Of a DNA stretch of 57,715 nucleotides, positions 44,381-53,424 are shown piece by piece. The notes beneath the pieces were generated by a model. It saw only the letters and a program-made list of their open reading frames with translations. It was not told where the DNA came from and ran no database searches. This DNA is from Rhodocyclaceae bacterium. Its GTDB lineage: Bacteria; Pseudomonadota; Gammaproteobacteria; Burkholderiales; Rhodocyclaceae. The stretch lies in contig JAGRFQ010000014.1 of the NCBI GenBank assembly GCA_020445945.1, positions 21,567 to 79,281 of the forward strand. The letters run 5' to 3'. Made by a program: the position numbers and the translations under genes. Position 1 is the first letter of the stretch; every line of letters begins with the position of its first letter.

Positions 44381-45468
44381 CGCGTTTCGCCGCCGAGCAG
44401 CTCGGGCCGCGCGTAGCGCGCCCGCGCCGGAATGAGGCCGCCGGGGCGCCACAGCATCATGAAGATCATGGCCAGCGAGAGCAGCAGCATGCGCAGCACT
44501 TCGGGATCGAGGACGACGCGGTGAAACAGCGCCTCCTGCACCGGGAGCGCGAGATAACGCAGCAGCTCGGGCAGCGCGGTGAGAATCAGCGCACCGACGA
44601 CGGCGCCGACAATGTTGCCCATGCCGCCGAAGACCACCATCGTCAGCACCGCGATGGATTCCATCAGCGAGAAGGATTCGGGCGACACGAAGCCCTGAAA
44701 GGCGCCGAACAGCCCGCCCGCCACGCCGCCGAAGGTGGCGCCCAGCGCGAAGGCCAGCAGCTTCATGTTGCGCACGTTGATGCCGATCGCCTTGGCCGCC
44801 AGCTCGTCGTCGCGCATCGCCGCCCAGGCGCGGCCGATGCGCGAGATCTGCAGGCGCCGGATGAAGACGATCGAGCCGGCCACGCACAGCAGGAAGACGT
44901 AGTAATACAGGTACAGCGAATGCACCTTGAAATCGCCCAGGCGCAGCGTGCCGGCCAGATCCCAGCCGAACAGGCTGAGCGAGTCGAGCGCGTTGATGCC
45001 CTGCGGCCCGTTGGTGATGTTGACCGGGTGGTTGAGGTTGTTGAGGAAGATGCGCACGATCTCGCCGAAGCCGAGGGTGACGATGGCGAGATAGTCGCCG
45101 CGCAGGCGCAGCACCGGCGTGCCGAGGATGATCCCCGCCAGCGCGGCAAAGCCCGCGCCCAGCGGCAGCACCAGCCAGAACGGCAGGTGCACGCCGAAGT
45201 GCGGCGAGGCGAGAAAGGCCCAGGTGTAGGCGCCGACGGCGTAGAACGCGATGTAGCCCAGATCGAGCAGCCCGGCGAAACCGACCACCAGATTGAGCCC
45301 CAGCGCGAGCAGCATGTAGAGCAGCGCAAAGTCGAGAATGCGCACCCAGCTGCGGCCGAAATAGGCGGCGATCAGCGGCGCCGCCAGCGCCAGCACGATC
45401 ACCAGCCAGCCGGCCGCGCGCGGGTGGCGCTTGCCAAGCCAGGGGACGGCGTGGGCGAGCGCGTCCAT
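44377..45468 (-). CDS. livM: Branched-chain amino acid-type ABC permease LivM
   Basis: 363 residues with about nine helices. LivM landmarks are GLNLVVGFAGLLDLGYIAFYAVGAY, GDYLAIVTLGFGEIVRI, the cytoplasmic coupling loop SRIGRAWAAMRDDELAAKAIGINV, and MVVFGGMGNIVGAVVGA. The second transmembrane subunit, pairing with LivH. It starts 3 bases after the livH stop. Confidence 0.93.
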   Translation of the reverse strand: MDALAHAVPWLGKRHPRAAGWLVIVLALAAPLIAAYFGRSWVRILDFALLYMLLALGLNLVVGFAGLLDLGYIAFYAVGAYTWAFLASPHFGVHLPFWLVLPLGAGFAALAGIILGTPVLRLRGDYLAIVTLGFGEIVRIFLNNLNHPVNITNGPQGINALDSLSLFGWDLAGTLRLGDFKVHSLYLYYYVFLLCVAGSIVFIRRLQISRIGRAWAAMRDDELAAKAIGINVRNMKLLAFALGATFGGVAGGLFGAFQGFVSPESFSLMESIAVLTMVVFGGMGNIVGAVVGALILTALPELLRYLALPVQEALFHRVVLDPEVLRMLLLSLAMIFMMLWRPGGLIPARARYARPELLGGETR

Positions 45469-45471
45469 CGC

Positions 45472-46404
45472 TCAGGCGCGGTCCGACACGCGCTCACCGA
45501 GCAGGCCGGTGGGGCGGAAGATGAGGACCACGCCGAGAATCACGAAGGCGAAGATGTCCTGATAGCTGGAGTTGAGAAGCCCGAAGCTGAGTTCCTCGAT
45601 GTAGCCCGCGCCAATCGCCTCGACCAGCCCCAGCACGATGCCGCCGAGCATTGCCCCGGCCAGATTGCCGATGCCGCCGAGCACCGCCGCGGTAAAGGCC
45701 TTGAGGCCGGGCATGAAGCCCATCGCGTAGTGCGCGATGCCGTAGTTGCTGGCGAACATCACCCCCGCCACCGCGGCCAGGCCGGCGCCGATGATGAAGG
45801 TCAGCGCGATGATGGCATTGGCGTCCACGCCCATCAGCGCCGCCACGCGCGGGTTCTCGGCGGTCGCGCGCATCGCCCGGCCGAGCCGGCTGCGGTTCAC
45901 CAGCAGCACCAGCGCGGCCATCAACAACGCCGAGATGACGACGATCGCGATCTGCACCGGCGTCACAAACACGCCGGCCACCGGCTCCAGCGGCTCGGTG
46001 GAGATCAGCGCCGGAAAGGTGTGGTAGTTGCGCCCCCAGACGATCATCGCCAGCGTCTGCAGCAGAAAAGACAGGCCGATGGCGGTAATCAGCGGCGCCA
46101 GCCGCGGCGCCCCGCGCAGGCGGCGATAGGCGAGGCGCTCCATCAGGTAACCGAGCGCCATGCACACCGGCACCGCCACCCCCACCGCCACCGCCAGCAT
46201 CAGCAACGGCGGCAGCCCGGGCGCCACCTCCATCAGCAGCAGCACGGTCTGCAGCGCCGTGAGCGCGCCGACCATCAGCACCTCGCCGTGGGCGAAATTG
46301 ATCAGCCCGAGAATGCCGTAGACCATCGTGTAGCCCAGCGCCACCAGCGCATACACGCTGCCCACGACCAGGCCATTGACGATCTGCTGGAGCAAGGTTT
46401 CCAT
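45472..46404 (-). CDS. livH: Branched-chain amino acid-type ABC permease LivH
   Basis: 310 residues, eight or so helices. Typical segments are QQIVNGLVVGSVYALVALGYTMVYGILGLINFAHGE near the start, SRLGRAMRATAENPRVAALMG in the coupling loop, and FTAAVLGGIGNLAGAMLGG. It is the first gene of the livHMGF operon. Upstream, divergent from a small secreted protein, is a palindrome resembling an FNR site. No LivK-type binding protein is encoded nearby, so the transporter must borrow one from elsewhere. Confidence 0.93.
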   Translation of the reverse strand: METLLQQIVNGLVVGSVYALVALGYTMVYGILGLINFAHGEVLMVGALTALQTVLLLMEVAPGLPPLLMLAVAVGVAVPVCMALGYLMERLAYRRLRGAPRLAPLITAIGLSFLLQTLAMIVWGRNYHTFPALISTEPLEPVAGVFVTPVQIAIVVISALLMAALVLLVNRSRLGRAMRATAENPRVAALMGVDANAIIALTFIIGAGLAAVAGVMFASNYGIAHYAMGFMPGLKAFTAAVLGGIGNLAGAMLGGIVLGLVEAIGAGYIEELSFGLLNSSYQDIFAFVILGVVLIFRPTGLLGERVSDRA

Positions 46405-46502
46405 GGGCGCGCTCAGGGTCTCGGTTCGGGCATCGGCATGGACGCAAGAGTAACCAAAGCGCAGCGCAGCGCCAATGGCGCGTCGCCTCTCAGCAGCGTT
46501 TC

Positions 46503-46516
46503 CTGATCCGGATCAG
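46503..46516. promoter_or_regulatory. Perfect palindrome resembling an FNR/DNR site between livH and a small gene
   Basis: CTGATCCGGATCAG is a 14-base perfect palindrome that fits TTGAT-N4-ATCAA except for the outer pair. It is about 100 bases from livH and 62 from the gene at 46578, so it could act on either. Confidence 0.4.
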
Positions 46517-46577
46517 AACCCGCGCGGGCCGGCCCGGTTAGGCTGCGACACATCGATTCGACCCCCGGAGCGCCCCC

Positions 46578-46952
46578 ATGTCCGCAGCCCACGTCCTGCT
46601 CATCCTGACCCTGCTGGCCGACGGCCAGATGTCGGCCGCGTTTGTGAACACGCCGTCGGCCGAACAGTGCGCGGCGCGCGGCGAGGCGATCGGCGCGGTA
46701 CTGCGCAAGGGCGGGGCGAACGTCCAGCAGATGCGCTGCATCCCCTCGGCGCTGCGTTTCGCCCGCTTCTCCCACGCCGACGCCCAGACGGCCCCCCGGC
46801 ACACGTATACGCTGAGTTACTCCGATACGACGCTGGAGCTCCAGCCCCGGGCGGACCTCGCCACCTGCCAGGCCCTGCTCGAACAGGCCGGCGCGCTGCC
46901 AGCCGCCGACACCCTCTGCGTCACCTCCACCCAGACGCTCGACCCGTCGTGA
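46578..46952 (+). CDS. Small hypothetical secreted protein
   Basis: 124 residues, RBS ccggag 7 bases before the ATG. A weakly hydrophobic N-terminus (AAHVLLILTLLADG) looks like a signal peptide or a short anchor. The mature part has four cysteines (EQCAARG, MRCIPS, ATCQALL, TLCVTS) that could form two disulfides, which favours periplasmic location. I recognise no family. A hairpin with a short T-run follows. Divergent from livH. Confidence 0.55.
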   Translation: MSAAHVLLILTLLADGQMSAAFVNTPSAEQCAARGEAIGAVLRKGGANVQQMRCIPSALRFARFSHADAQTAPRHTYTLSYSDTTLELQPRADLATCQALLEQAGALPAADTLCVTSTQTLDPS

Positions 46953-46978
46953 CCGCCCGGCGCGCTGCGGGGTGAACG

Positions 46979-47009
46979 CAAACGGCGACCCGCAGGCCGC
47001 CGTTGTTTT
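46979..47009 (+). terminator. Probable terminator between convergent genes
   Basis: AACGGCG (46981-46987) pairs with CGCCGTT (46998-47004), followed by GTTTT. It lies between the small secreted gene and the convergent yebC. Confidence 0.6.
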
Positions 47010-47027
47010 GCGCGCTGCGCCGCCCGT

Positions 47028-47756
47028 TCAGGCTTCGTCGAACACCGCGGAGGTGTAGACCTCCTGCACGTCGTCGAGCGCGTCGAGCGCGTCGAGCAGC
47101 TTTTGCATCTTGGCGGCGTCATCCTCGCCCAGCTCGGTCTCGTTCTGCGGCTTCATGGTCACCTCGCCGAACTCGGCGGTGAAGCCGGCGGCTTCGAGCG
47201 CCTCCTTGACCGCGTGGAACTGGCCCGGATCGGTGATGACTTCGAGCGAGTCGTCGTCGTTGGCGATCACGTCCTCGGCGCCGGCGTCGAGCGCCGCTTC
47301 CATCAGCGCGTCTTCATCGGTGCCGGGGGCAAACATCAACTGGCCGACATGGTCGAACTGGAAGGCGACGCAGCCGTCGGTGCCCAGGTTGCCACCGTGC
47401 TTGCTGAAGGCGTGGCGCACGTCGGCCACGGTGCGGGTCTTGTTGTCGGTGAGGCAATCGACGATTACCGCCGCGCCGGCGATGCCGTAGCCCTCGTAAC
47501 GCGCTTCTTCATAGTTGGCGCCGTCGAGCTGGCCGGTGCCGCGCTTGATGGCGTTCTCGATGTTGTCCTTGGGCATGGATTCGGCCTTGGCCTTTTCCAT
47601 GGCCAGGCGCAGCCGCGGATTGGCCGACGGATCGCCTCCGCCCATTTTGGCCGCCACCGTCACTTCCTTGATCAGCTTGCTGAAAATCTTGCCCCGCTTG
47701 GCGTCCTGGCGCCCTTTGCGGTGCTGAATGTTGGCCCATTTGGAATGACCCGCCAT
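47028..47756 (-). CDS. yebC: YebC/PmpR-family protein (TACO1-like)
   Basis: 242 residues from the ATG at 47756; the longer frame would add 21 residues before the invariant [15 protein letters not shown] start. Later family motifs are [52 protein letters not shown] and [13 protein letters not shown]. Members have been described as transcription regulators and, more recently, as factors relieving ribosome stalling. The acidic C-terminus is normal. It stands alone here rather than beside ruvC. Confidence 0.95.
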   Translation of the reverse strand: MAGHSKWANIQHRKGRQDAKRGKIFSKLIKEVTVAAKMGGGDPSANPRLRLAMEKAKAESMPKDNIENAIKRGTGQLDGANYEEARYEGYGIAGAAVIVDCLTDNKTRTVADVRHAFSKHGGNLGTDGCVAFQFDHVGQLMFAPGTDEDALMEAALDAGAEDVIANDDDSLEVITDPGQFHAVKEALEAAGFTAEFGEVTMKPQNETELGEDDAAKMQKLLDALDALDDVQEVYTSAVFDEA

Positions 47757-47935
47757 AACCGCCCCCCGACTCGTGCTGCTGCCCGACCTCGCCGGTTTCG
47801 GGCAATTGAAAAGTGTCACATTATACGGACTTGCGCCCGCCGCGCTTGCGCCAACCGCCCGGTCGGGCGTCGAGTCTGCTAGATTCAGGGGGTTGCCATG
47901 CCAGCCGAATTGGCGGCCACACTTGGAGAGCCTCG

Positions 47936-48535
47936 ATGACTGCCCTGCGAACCGCCTTTCTGCTGTGCCTGCTGGCGCTGTTTGCCCTGCCCGCCAGCGC
48001 TCAGGACCTCACCTTCAGCGGCTGCACCGACGCCGCCGGCCGCAAAGTGCCCACCCGGCTCGACACCGAATCGCCGCTGCTGGTGACGACCCTGATGGAA
48101 AACGGCCGCCCGACCATCGTCTACAACCCGCGTGCCCTGCCGGATCTGACCGACGCGGCACGCGCCTTTCTGTATGCCCACGAATGCGCCCGCCACAACC
48201 TCGGCCAGGCACGCTATGTGCGCACCGAGGCCAGCGCGCAGGCGGCCGATTGCTGGGGGCTGGCCACGCTGCAGCGCTCCGGCATGCTGCGCGAGGACGA
48301 CGCGGTCAGCGCGCTGCAATCGTCGCTGGTGTTCACCCCGCAGCAATGGCTGCGCGTGCCCGGCCCGGCGCGCGGTTTTGCGCTCGCCAGTTGCCCCACC
48401 GCGCGCGTCGCCACCCCCAGCAATCCGCGCTGGAACCAGTGCGTCCATCGCTGCGGCGACCGGCTGTTCCACTGCGGCCGCAGCCAGAGCTGCCAAAGCA
48501 CTTACGACGCCTGCCAGGCCGCTTGCCCACGCTGA
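47936..48535 (+). CDS. Secreted protein with degenerate metallopeptidase-like motif and Cys-rich tail
   Basis: 199 residues; signal peptide ending PASAQD (about 23). The segment [12 protein letters not shown] looks like an HExxH zinc site with the second histidine replaced by Arg, unless the next His substitutes (HExxxH). The C-terminal 35 residues contain seven cysteines ([28 protein letters not shown]), suggesting a disulfide-knotted module. The family is not named by me; related secreted proteins usually have a full HECxHH site. It may be a non-catalytic relative. It precedes the HerA-like gene by 30 bases. Confidence 0.65.
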   Translation: MTALRTAFLLCLLALFALPASAQDLTFSGCTDAAGRKVPTRLDTESPLLVTTLMENGRPTIVYNPRALPDLTDAARAFLYAHECARHNLGQARYVRTEASAQAADCWGLATLQRSGMLREDDAVSALQSSLVFTPQQWLRVPGPARGFALASCPTARVATPSNPRWNQCVHRCGDRLFHCGRSQSCQSTYDACQAACPR

Positions 48536-48565
48536 TTTGACTCACCCCGCTCCCCGGAGAACACC

Positions 48566-50089
48566 ATGACCGCCCCGCTCGTCATCGCCCGCTCGGAAGG
48601 CCGCGACATCACCCTGCTGCCCCGGCTGGCCAACCGCCACGGGCTGATCACCGGCGCCACCGGCACCGGCAAGACCGTCACCCTGCAGAAACTCGCCGAA
48701 TCCTTCGCCGCCGCCGGCGTGCCGGTGTTCATGGCCGATGTGAAGGGCGACCTGTCGGGCATCGGCGTCGAAGGCGTCGGCTCCGACAAGCTGATGAAGC
48801 GCCTCAACGCAATCGGCATCGACAGCTTCACCCCGGTCGCCAACACCACGGTGTTCTGGGACGTGTTCGGCGAATCCGGCCATCCGGTGCGCGCCACCGT
48901 CTCCGACATGGGTCCGCTGCTCATCGGCCGCCTGCTCAACCTCAACGACACCCAGGCCGGGGTGCTGCAGATCGTGTTCCGGGTGGCCGACGACAACGGC
49001 CTGCTGCTGCTCGACCTCAAGGATCTGCGCGCGATGGTGCAGTTCGTCGGCGACAACGCCAAGGAGATCAAAACCCAATACGGCAATGTGTCGACCGCCT
49101 CGATCGGCGCCATCCAGCGCGGCCTGCTGAGCATCGAGGAACAGGGCGCGGACCGCTTTTTCGGCGAGCCGATGCTCGACATCGCCGACCTGATGCAGAC
49201 CGACGCCCAGGGCCGCGGGGTCGTCAACGTGCTCGCCGCCGACCAGCTCTACAACAACCCCAAGCTGTACTCCACCTTCCTTCTGTGGCTGCTCGCCGAG
49301 CTGTTCGAGCAACTGCCCGAAGTGGGCGACCCGGACAAGCCCAAGATCGTGTTCTTCTTCGACGAAGCCCACCTGCTGTTCAATGACGCCCCCAAGGCCT
49401 TGCTGGAGAAGGTCGAGCAGGTGGTGCGGCTGATCCGCTCCAAGGGCGTGGGCGTGTACTTCGTCACCCAGAACCCGCTCGACGTGCCCGACAGCGTGCT
49501 CGGCCAGCTCGGCAACCGCGTCCAGCACGCGCTGCGCGCCTTCACCCCGCGCGACCAGAAGGCGGTCAAGACCGCCGCCGAGACGATGCGCGCCAACCCC
49601 GCCTTCGACGCCGCCACCGCCATCACCGAGCTGGGCGTGGGCGAAGCGCTGATCTCCTTCCTCGACGAAAAGGGCCGCCCGCAGATCACCGAGCGCAGCT
49701 TCGTCATCGCGCCGGGCTCGCGCCTCGGCCCGATGGAGGCCGCCGAGCGCGACCGGGCGGTGCGCGGTTCGCTGCTGTACGGCCACTACGAAAAAGCGCT
49801 CGACCGCGAATCGGCCTTCGAAAAGCTGCAGGCCGGCTTCGGCAAGGCGCCCGAGGCCGCGCCGGAACAAGCCGCCCCGGCGGCCGCCACGGAAGATGGC
49901 GGCGGGCTGCTCGGCGGACTGGGCGGCATGCTCGGCGGCATGCTGGGCGGCGGCGGCCGGTCGCGACGCTCCGACAACATCCTCGAATCGGCCGCCAAGA
50001 GCGCCGCGCGCAGCATCGGCACCCAGGTCGGCCGGGCCATCATCCGCGGCGTGCTCGGCTCCATCCTCGGCGGCAGCAGCCGGCGCTGA
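48566..50089 (+). CDS. HerA-like/DUF853 P-loop ATPase
   Basis: 507 residues. Walker [16 protein letters not shown] near residue 30, and Walker [16 protein letters not shown] sensor-like [20 protein letters not shown] and an arginine-finger region ([15 protein letters not shown]) follow. Near the C-terminus is a flexible glycine/leucine repeat ([17 protein letters not shown]), then a basic helix. The family is related to the archaeal HerA pump and is a putative DNA translocase. The nuclease partner NurA is absent. RBS ccggaga. Confidence 0.9.
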   Translation: MTAPLVIARSEGRDITLLPRLANRHGLITGATGTGKTVTLQKLAESFAAAGVPVFMADVKGDLSGIGVEGVGSDKLMKRLNAIGIDSFTPVANTTVFWDVFGESGHPVRATVSDMGPLLIGRLLNLNDTQAGVLQIVFRVADDNGLLLLDLKDLRAMVQFVGDNAKEIKTQYGNVSTASIGAIQRGLLSIEEQGADRFFGEPMLDIADLMQTDAQGRGVVNVLAADQLYNNPKLYSTFLLWLLAELFEQLPEVGDPDKPKIVFFFDEAHLLFNDAPKALLEKVEQVVRLIRSKGVGVYFVTQNPLDVPDSVLGQLGNRVQHALRAFTPRDQKAVKTAAETMRANPAFDAATAITELGVGEALISFLDEKGRPQITERSFVIAPGSRLGPMEAAERDRAVRGSLLYGHYEKALDRESAFEKLQAGFGKAPEAAPEQAAPAAATEDGGGLLGGLGGMLGGMLGGGGRSRRSDNILESAAKSAARSIGTQVGRAIIRGVLGSILGGSSRR

Positions 50090-50116
50090 GCTGCGACCAT
50101 TTGCCGCACCCGAGGC

Positions 50117-50139
50117 AGGCCGGTGGCCTACCTTTTTTT
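50117..50139 (+). terminator. Possible terminator after the HerA-like gene
   Basis: A short AGGCC/GGCCT hairpin is followed by a run of seven T (50133-50139). The stem is only five base pairs. A competing pairing of CGGTGG (50121-50126) with CCACCG (50142-50147) also exists. Confidence 0.45.
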
Positions 50140-50160
50140 GTCCACCGCCGGCGTGACGGC

Positions 50161-50184
50161 ATTAGAATATTAGTTTTATCTAAT
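50161..50184. promoter_or_regulatory. AT-rich inverted repeat before the DUF3365 gene
   Basis: ATTAGA (50161-50166) and TCTAAT (50179-50184) form arms 12 bases apart in an unusually AT-rich leader, ending 9 bases before the start codon. It is a possible operator or RNA hairpin covering the ribosome-binding site (tggaatt). The regulator is unknown. Confidence 0.35.
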
Positions 50185-50193
50185 GGAATTGCC

Positions 50194-50763
50194 ATGCGTC
50201 TCGCACTTCTCTGCTCCAGCCTGCTCATCGCCGCCAGCGCCCACGCGCAGGACATCGACGCCCTCACCAAGGACACCCGCGAAAAGGCCCTGCCGGTGCT
50301 GCCCAAAGTCGTCAAGATGATGCAGGACACCGTCGCCGCCGAAGGCGTGGCCGGTGCCATTCCGATCTGCAAGGACAAGGCCCCGGCGCTGCTCAAGCAA
50401 CGCGCCGAAGAACTCGGCTGGCAGATGCGCCGGGTCAGCCTGAAGACCCGCAACCCCGAGCGCGGCACGCCCGACGCCTGGGAGCGCAAGCACCTGGAAG
50501 CCTTCGACCAGCGCGCTGCCGCGGGTGAAGGCGCCGCCGCGCTGGAAGTGGGCGAGGTCGTCACCCGCGCCGACGGCACCCAGGCCTTCCGCTACATGCG
50601 CGCGATTCCGGTCGGCGAGGTGTGTCTCGGCTGTCACGGCGACGCCGACAAGATCGGCGCCGAACTCAAGGCCGAGCTGGCCAAGAGTTATCCCCAGGAT
50701 CGCGCCACCGGCTACCGCCAGGGCCAGATCCGCGGCGCGATGACGGTCGAACGCCCGCTGTAA
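50194..50763 (+). CDS. DUF3365 periplasmic haem-binding protein
   Basis: 189 residues from the ATG at 50194. The signal peptide ends at AHAQ. The DUF3365 fold is a PAS-like sensor-type domain (DTREKALPVLPKVVKMMQDT, GAIPICKDKAPALL, RVSLKTRNPERGTPDAWE). A single covalent haem motif CLGCHG sits near residue 148. Such proteins are thought to bind one haem c and act as redox or gas sensors, or as electron carriers. No partner kinase is next to it. The mature protein is secreted, so cytochrome c maturation is required. Confidence 0.88.
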   Translation: MRLALLCSSLLIAASAHAQDIDALTKDTREKALPVLPKVVKMMQDTVAAEGVAGAIPICKDKAPALLKQRAEELGWQMRRVSLKTRNPERGTPDAWERKHLEAFDQRAAAGEGAAALEVGEVVTRADGTQAFRYMRAIPVGEVCLGCHGDADKIGAELKAELAKSYPQDRATGYRQGQIRGAMTVERPL

Positions 50764-50811
50764 CGCCGCACGGCGTATGCTTGGCCCGCGGCGCCGCCGG
50801 CGCGGCGGAGC

Positions 50812-51171
50812 ATGCGAATGGCCGACGAGTATTACTTCGAAGAGGGCTGCTACATCACCGAGCTGCACAACCGGGCGGACGATCCGGCGGTATCGGTCGC
50901 CCGCGCGCGCGTACCGCCGGGGGTGACCACCCGCTGGCACACGCTGGGCGGGATCACCGAGCGCTACGTGATCGAAGCGGGGCACGGCGAGGTGTCGGTC
51001 GGCGACGCACCGGCGCGCGTGGTGAGCGCCGGCGATCAGGTCGTCATCGCCCCGGGCGTGCGCCAGCGCATCTGCAACCGCGGCGCGACGGACCTGGTCT
51101 TTCTCGCCATCTGCACCCCGCGCTTCGTGCCCGAAGCCTACGCCGACGTGGATCCCGCCCCGCGCGTGTGA
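50812..51171 (+). CDS. Cupin-domain protein
   Basis: 119 residues; the ATG at 50818 is an equally good start. A single small cupin barrel is present, with the first metal-binding-type motif PPGVTTRWHTLGGITERYVIEAGHGEV and the second PARVVSAGDQVVIAPGVRQRI. The second histidine is missing, so metal binding is uncertain. Small cupins serve as sugar isomerases, dioxygenases or ligand binders; nothing here specifies which. Its 3' end overlaps the convergent LysR gene by 34 bases. Confidence 0.85.
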   Translation: MRMADEYYFEEGCYITELHNRADDPAVSVARARVPPGVTTRWHTLGGITERYVIEAGHGEVSVGDAPARVVSAGDQVVIAPGVRQRICNRGATDLVFLAICTPRFVPEAYADVDPAPRV

Positions 51172-52049
51172 CGCGCCAGATGGTCGAGCAGCCGGCGTGC
51201 GGGGTCGGGTAGCGCGGCGGGGTCGCGCACGCACAGGCGCAGATCGCGCCGCGCCCAGTCGTCTTCCAGCGCCAGCATCACCACCCGCTGCGGCCGCAGC
51301 GCACGCTGCACCGTCGAGTGCGGCACCAGGCCGTAGCCGACCCCCGCCGACACCATCCCGAGCACCGCCTCGAAACTGTGCACCTGAATGCGCACATCGA
51401 GGTGACGCCCCAGCTCGGCCGCCTTGCCCATGATGAAGGTGTGCACCCCGGTGCCGGCATGCAGGGTCACGAAAGGCGCATCCACCACCTCGCCGAAACG
51501 CACCCGGGCGCGCCGACCCAGCGCATCGCCCGGCGGCACCACCAGCACCAGCCGGTCATGGCGATAGGCCTGCACGTGCAGCTCGCCCGTGCTCACGTCA
51601 CCGGCCACCACACCGATCTGCGCCTCGCCGGCCGCCACCGCCTTGACGATGTCCGGGCTCCCCGCCTCCTTGAAGGTCACGCGCAGTTGCGGCTCGCCGC
51701 GCAGGAATTCGGCCAGATCGTCGGGCAGGAACACGTTGGTGGCGTTGGTGTTCGCCCATACCGAAACGTGACCCCGCGCACCGCTGGCGTGGGGGGCCAG
51801 ATCGGCGTGCATCTGTTCGAGCCGGGCGAGGGTCTGGCGGGCCCCGTCGAGCATCACCTCGCCGGCACGCGTGAGGCGCACGCCGCGCGCTTCGCGATGC
51901 AGAAAAGCCACGCTGAACGCGGCTTCCAGCCGGGCGATGCGATGGCTGGCCGACGACGCCGCGAGGTGGCAGCGCTGCGCGCCACGCGACAGGTTGCCGG
52001 CATCGGCCACCGCCACAAAGAGCTTCAGATCGGTCAGGTCATACCGCAT
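51138..52049 (-). CDS. LysR-family transcriptional regulator
   Basis: 303 residues. The N-terminal winged helix-turn-helix (LKLFVAVADAGNLSRGAQRCHLAASSASHRIARLEAAF) is followed by the effector domain. It diverges from the EamA transporter gene with 97 bases between them, the standard setting for a LysR protein controlling its neighbour. A T-N11-A palindrome lies immediately upstream of its start. Confidence 0.93.
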   Translation of the reverse strand: MRYDLTDLKLFVAVADAGNLSRGAQRCHLAASSASHRIARLEAAFSVAFLHREARGVRLTRAGEVMLDGARQTLARLEQMHADLAPHASGARGHVSVWANTNATNVFLPDDLAEFLRGEPQLRVTFKEAGSPDIVKAVAAGEAQIGVVAGDVSTGELHVQAYRHDRLVLVVPPGDALGRRARVRFGEVVDAPFVTLHAGTGVHTFIMGKAAELGRHLDVRIQVHSFEAVLGMVSAGVGYGLVPHSTVQRALRPQRVVMLALEDDWARRDLRLCVRDPAALPDPARRLLDHLARHTRGAGSTSA

Positions 52050-52054
52050 GAGGT

Positions 52055-52069
52055 TTCGTTATTGACGAA
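52055..52069. promoter_or_regulatory. LysR-type operator in the divergent region
   Basis: TTCGT-TATTG-ACGAA is a perfect 5-base inverted repeat containing a T-N11-A core (52056 and 52068), just upstream of the LysR start codon at 52049. It is suited to autorepression and divergent control. Confidence 0.55.
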
Positions 52070-52146
52070 CACAGAGCTGGTATCTTAGCAATTGTGGTGC
52101 GGGCGCAGGGCCGTTAGATTGATCGCAGCCTTCACCGGAGTCGATC

Positions 52147-53067
52147 ATGCGCACAGCCCACCTCACCGCCCCCGCCGACGCAGCGTACCCGCTCGGCCTC
52201 GCCTTGGCGCTGGCCGCCGCGGTCGGTTTTTCGTTCAAGGCGATCCTGGTCAAGCTGGCCTACGCGCACGGCGTCGACGCCGAAACCCTGCTCGCGCTGC
52301 GCATGGGCTACAGCCTGCCGGTGTTTGTGGCGATGGGCCTGCGCGCCCGCGGCAACGCGGCAAACCCGCTGACCGGCACCGACGCGCTGCACCTGTTCGG
52401 TCTCGGCGTGCTCGGCTACTACCTCGCCAGCTATCTCGATTTTCTCGGCCTCGACTACATCAGCGCCGGGCTGGAGCGGCTGATCCTGTTTTCCTATCCG
52501 AGTCTGGTGATCGTGCTCTCGGCGCTGTTTCTCGGCACAGCGCTGACCCGGCGCACCGGCGCGGCCCTGCTGCTGTGCTACGCCGGCATCGCGCTGGCGC
52601 TGGCGCACGACGTGCACGCCGCGGGCGACGCCCACGCGGTGCTCACCGGCAGCGCGCTGGTGTTCGCCAGCGCGCTCAGCTACGCGCTGTATCTGATGGG
52701 CAACGGGTTGGTCGTCGGCCGGCTCGGCACGGCGCGGGTCACCGCATGGGCGTCGACCGCCGCCTGCCTGATGGCGATCGGCCAGTTCGTGCTGCTGCGC
52801 CCGCTCAGCGCGCTCGACCAGCCGTGGCAGGTGCACGCGCTGGCGCTTGCGATGGCGGTGTTTTCAACGGTGCTGCCGGTCTGGTGCCTGTCGGAGGCGA
52901 TCCGCCGGATCGGCGCCGGGCCGGTGGCGCTCACCGGCAGCCTCGGCCCGATCGTCACCCTCGCGCTCGGCGCGCTGCTGCTCGACGAGCCGCTCGGCCT
53001 TGCCCAGCTCGGCGGCGCGGCGCTGGTGATTGGCGGGGTGACGGTGATGGCGCGCGGGCGGCGTTAG
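52147..53067 (+). CDS. EamA/DMT-family transporter
   Basis: 306 residues with ten hydrophobic helices in two repeats of five. The first begins ALALAAAVGFSFKAILVKLAY, and the second at ALVFASALSYALYLMG. Each ends with the characteristic GLERLILFSYPSLVIVLSAL- or GSLGPIVTLALGALLLDEPL-type segment. The family exports or imports metabolites such as amino acids and nucleosides. It is probably regulated by the divergent LysR protein; the substrate is unknown. Confidence 0.92.
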   Translation: MRTAHLTAPADAAYPLGLALALAAAVGFSFKAILVKLAYAHGVDAETLLALRMGYSLPVFVAMGLRARGNAANPLTGTDALHLFGLGVLGYYLASYLDFLGLDYISAGLERLILFSYPSLVIVLSALFLGTALTRRTGAALLLCYAGIALALAHDVHAAGDAHAVLTGSALVFASALSYALYLMGNGLVVGRLGTARVTAWASTAACLMAIGQFVLLRPLSALDQPWQVHALALAMAVFSTVLPVWCLSEAIRRIGAGPVALTGSLGPIVTLALGALLLDEPLGLAQLGGAALVIGGVTVMARGRR

Positions 53068-53123
53068 GGAGCTTTTCGGCCGCCGTGCAGTCTCATGGAA
53101 GTCACTACGCCGGAGCGCCAATC

Positions 53124-53420
53124 ATGAGCCCACAGACCGTTGAGACCTTGATGGAAGACATCGAGCGCGAAGACCCGCTCGATTTCGGCCTGCTGTCCAT
53201 CGACGAGCATGACGCCCGCCGACTCATGGCGAGCCATTTCTGCACCGTCAACCAGGCGCTCGAAGCGCATGGTCTTGGGGTGGAGGAGCGCCTCGAAATC
53301 ATGGCCGCGATCGCCGCGCACACCATGGTCGAGAACATGTTGCTCAACGTCGACCGCCTGCGCGACGGCCCCGCCAGCGCGGAATTTCGCGACTGGCTGG
53401 GGCGCCACGGCATCGGCTGA
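53124..53420 (+). CDS. Small conserved hypothetical protein
   Basis: 98 residues, mostly helical and acidic. There is no signal peptide, cysteines are limited to one, and no named motif is seen. RBS cggag is 8 bases before the ATG. The segment HFCTVNQALEAHGLGVEERLEIMAAIAAHTMVEN suggests a compact helical bundle. It lies 56 bases after the EamA gene and converges on the TfoX-domain gene with a 4-base gap. I cannot assign a function. Confidence 0.6.
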   Translation: MSPQTVETLMEDIEREDPLDFGLLSIDEHDARRLMASHFCTVNQALEAHGLGVEERLEIMAAIAAHTMVENMLLNVDRLRDGPASAEFRDWLGRHGIG

Positions 53421-53424
53421 GCGC

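Noticed and set aside
44521-46506. A 661-codon plus-strand frame across livM and livH
   Set aside because: Gln/His/Arg-rich composition and full overlap with two clearly homologous permease genes mark it as a shadow.
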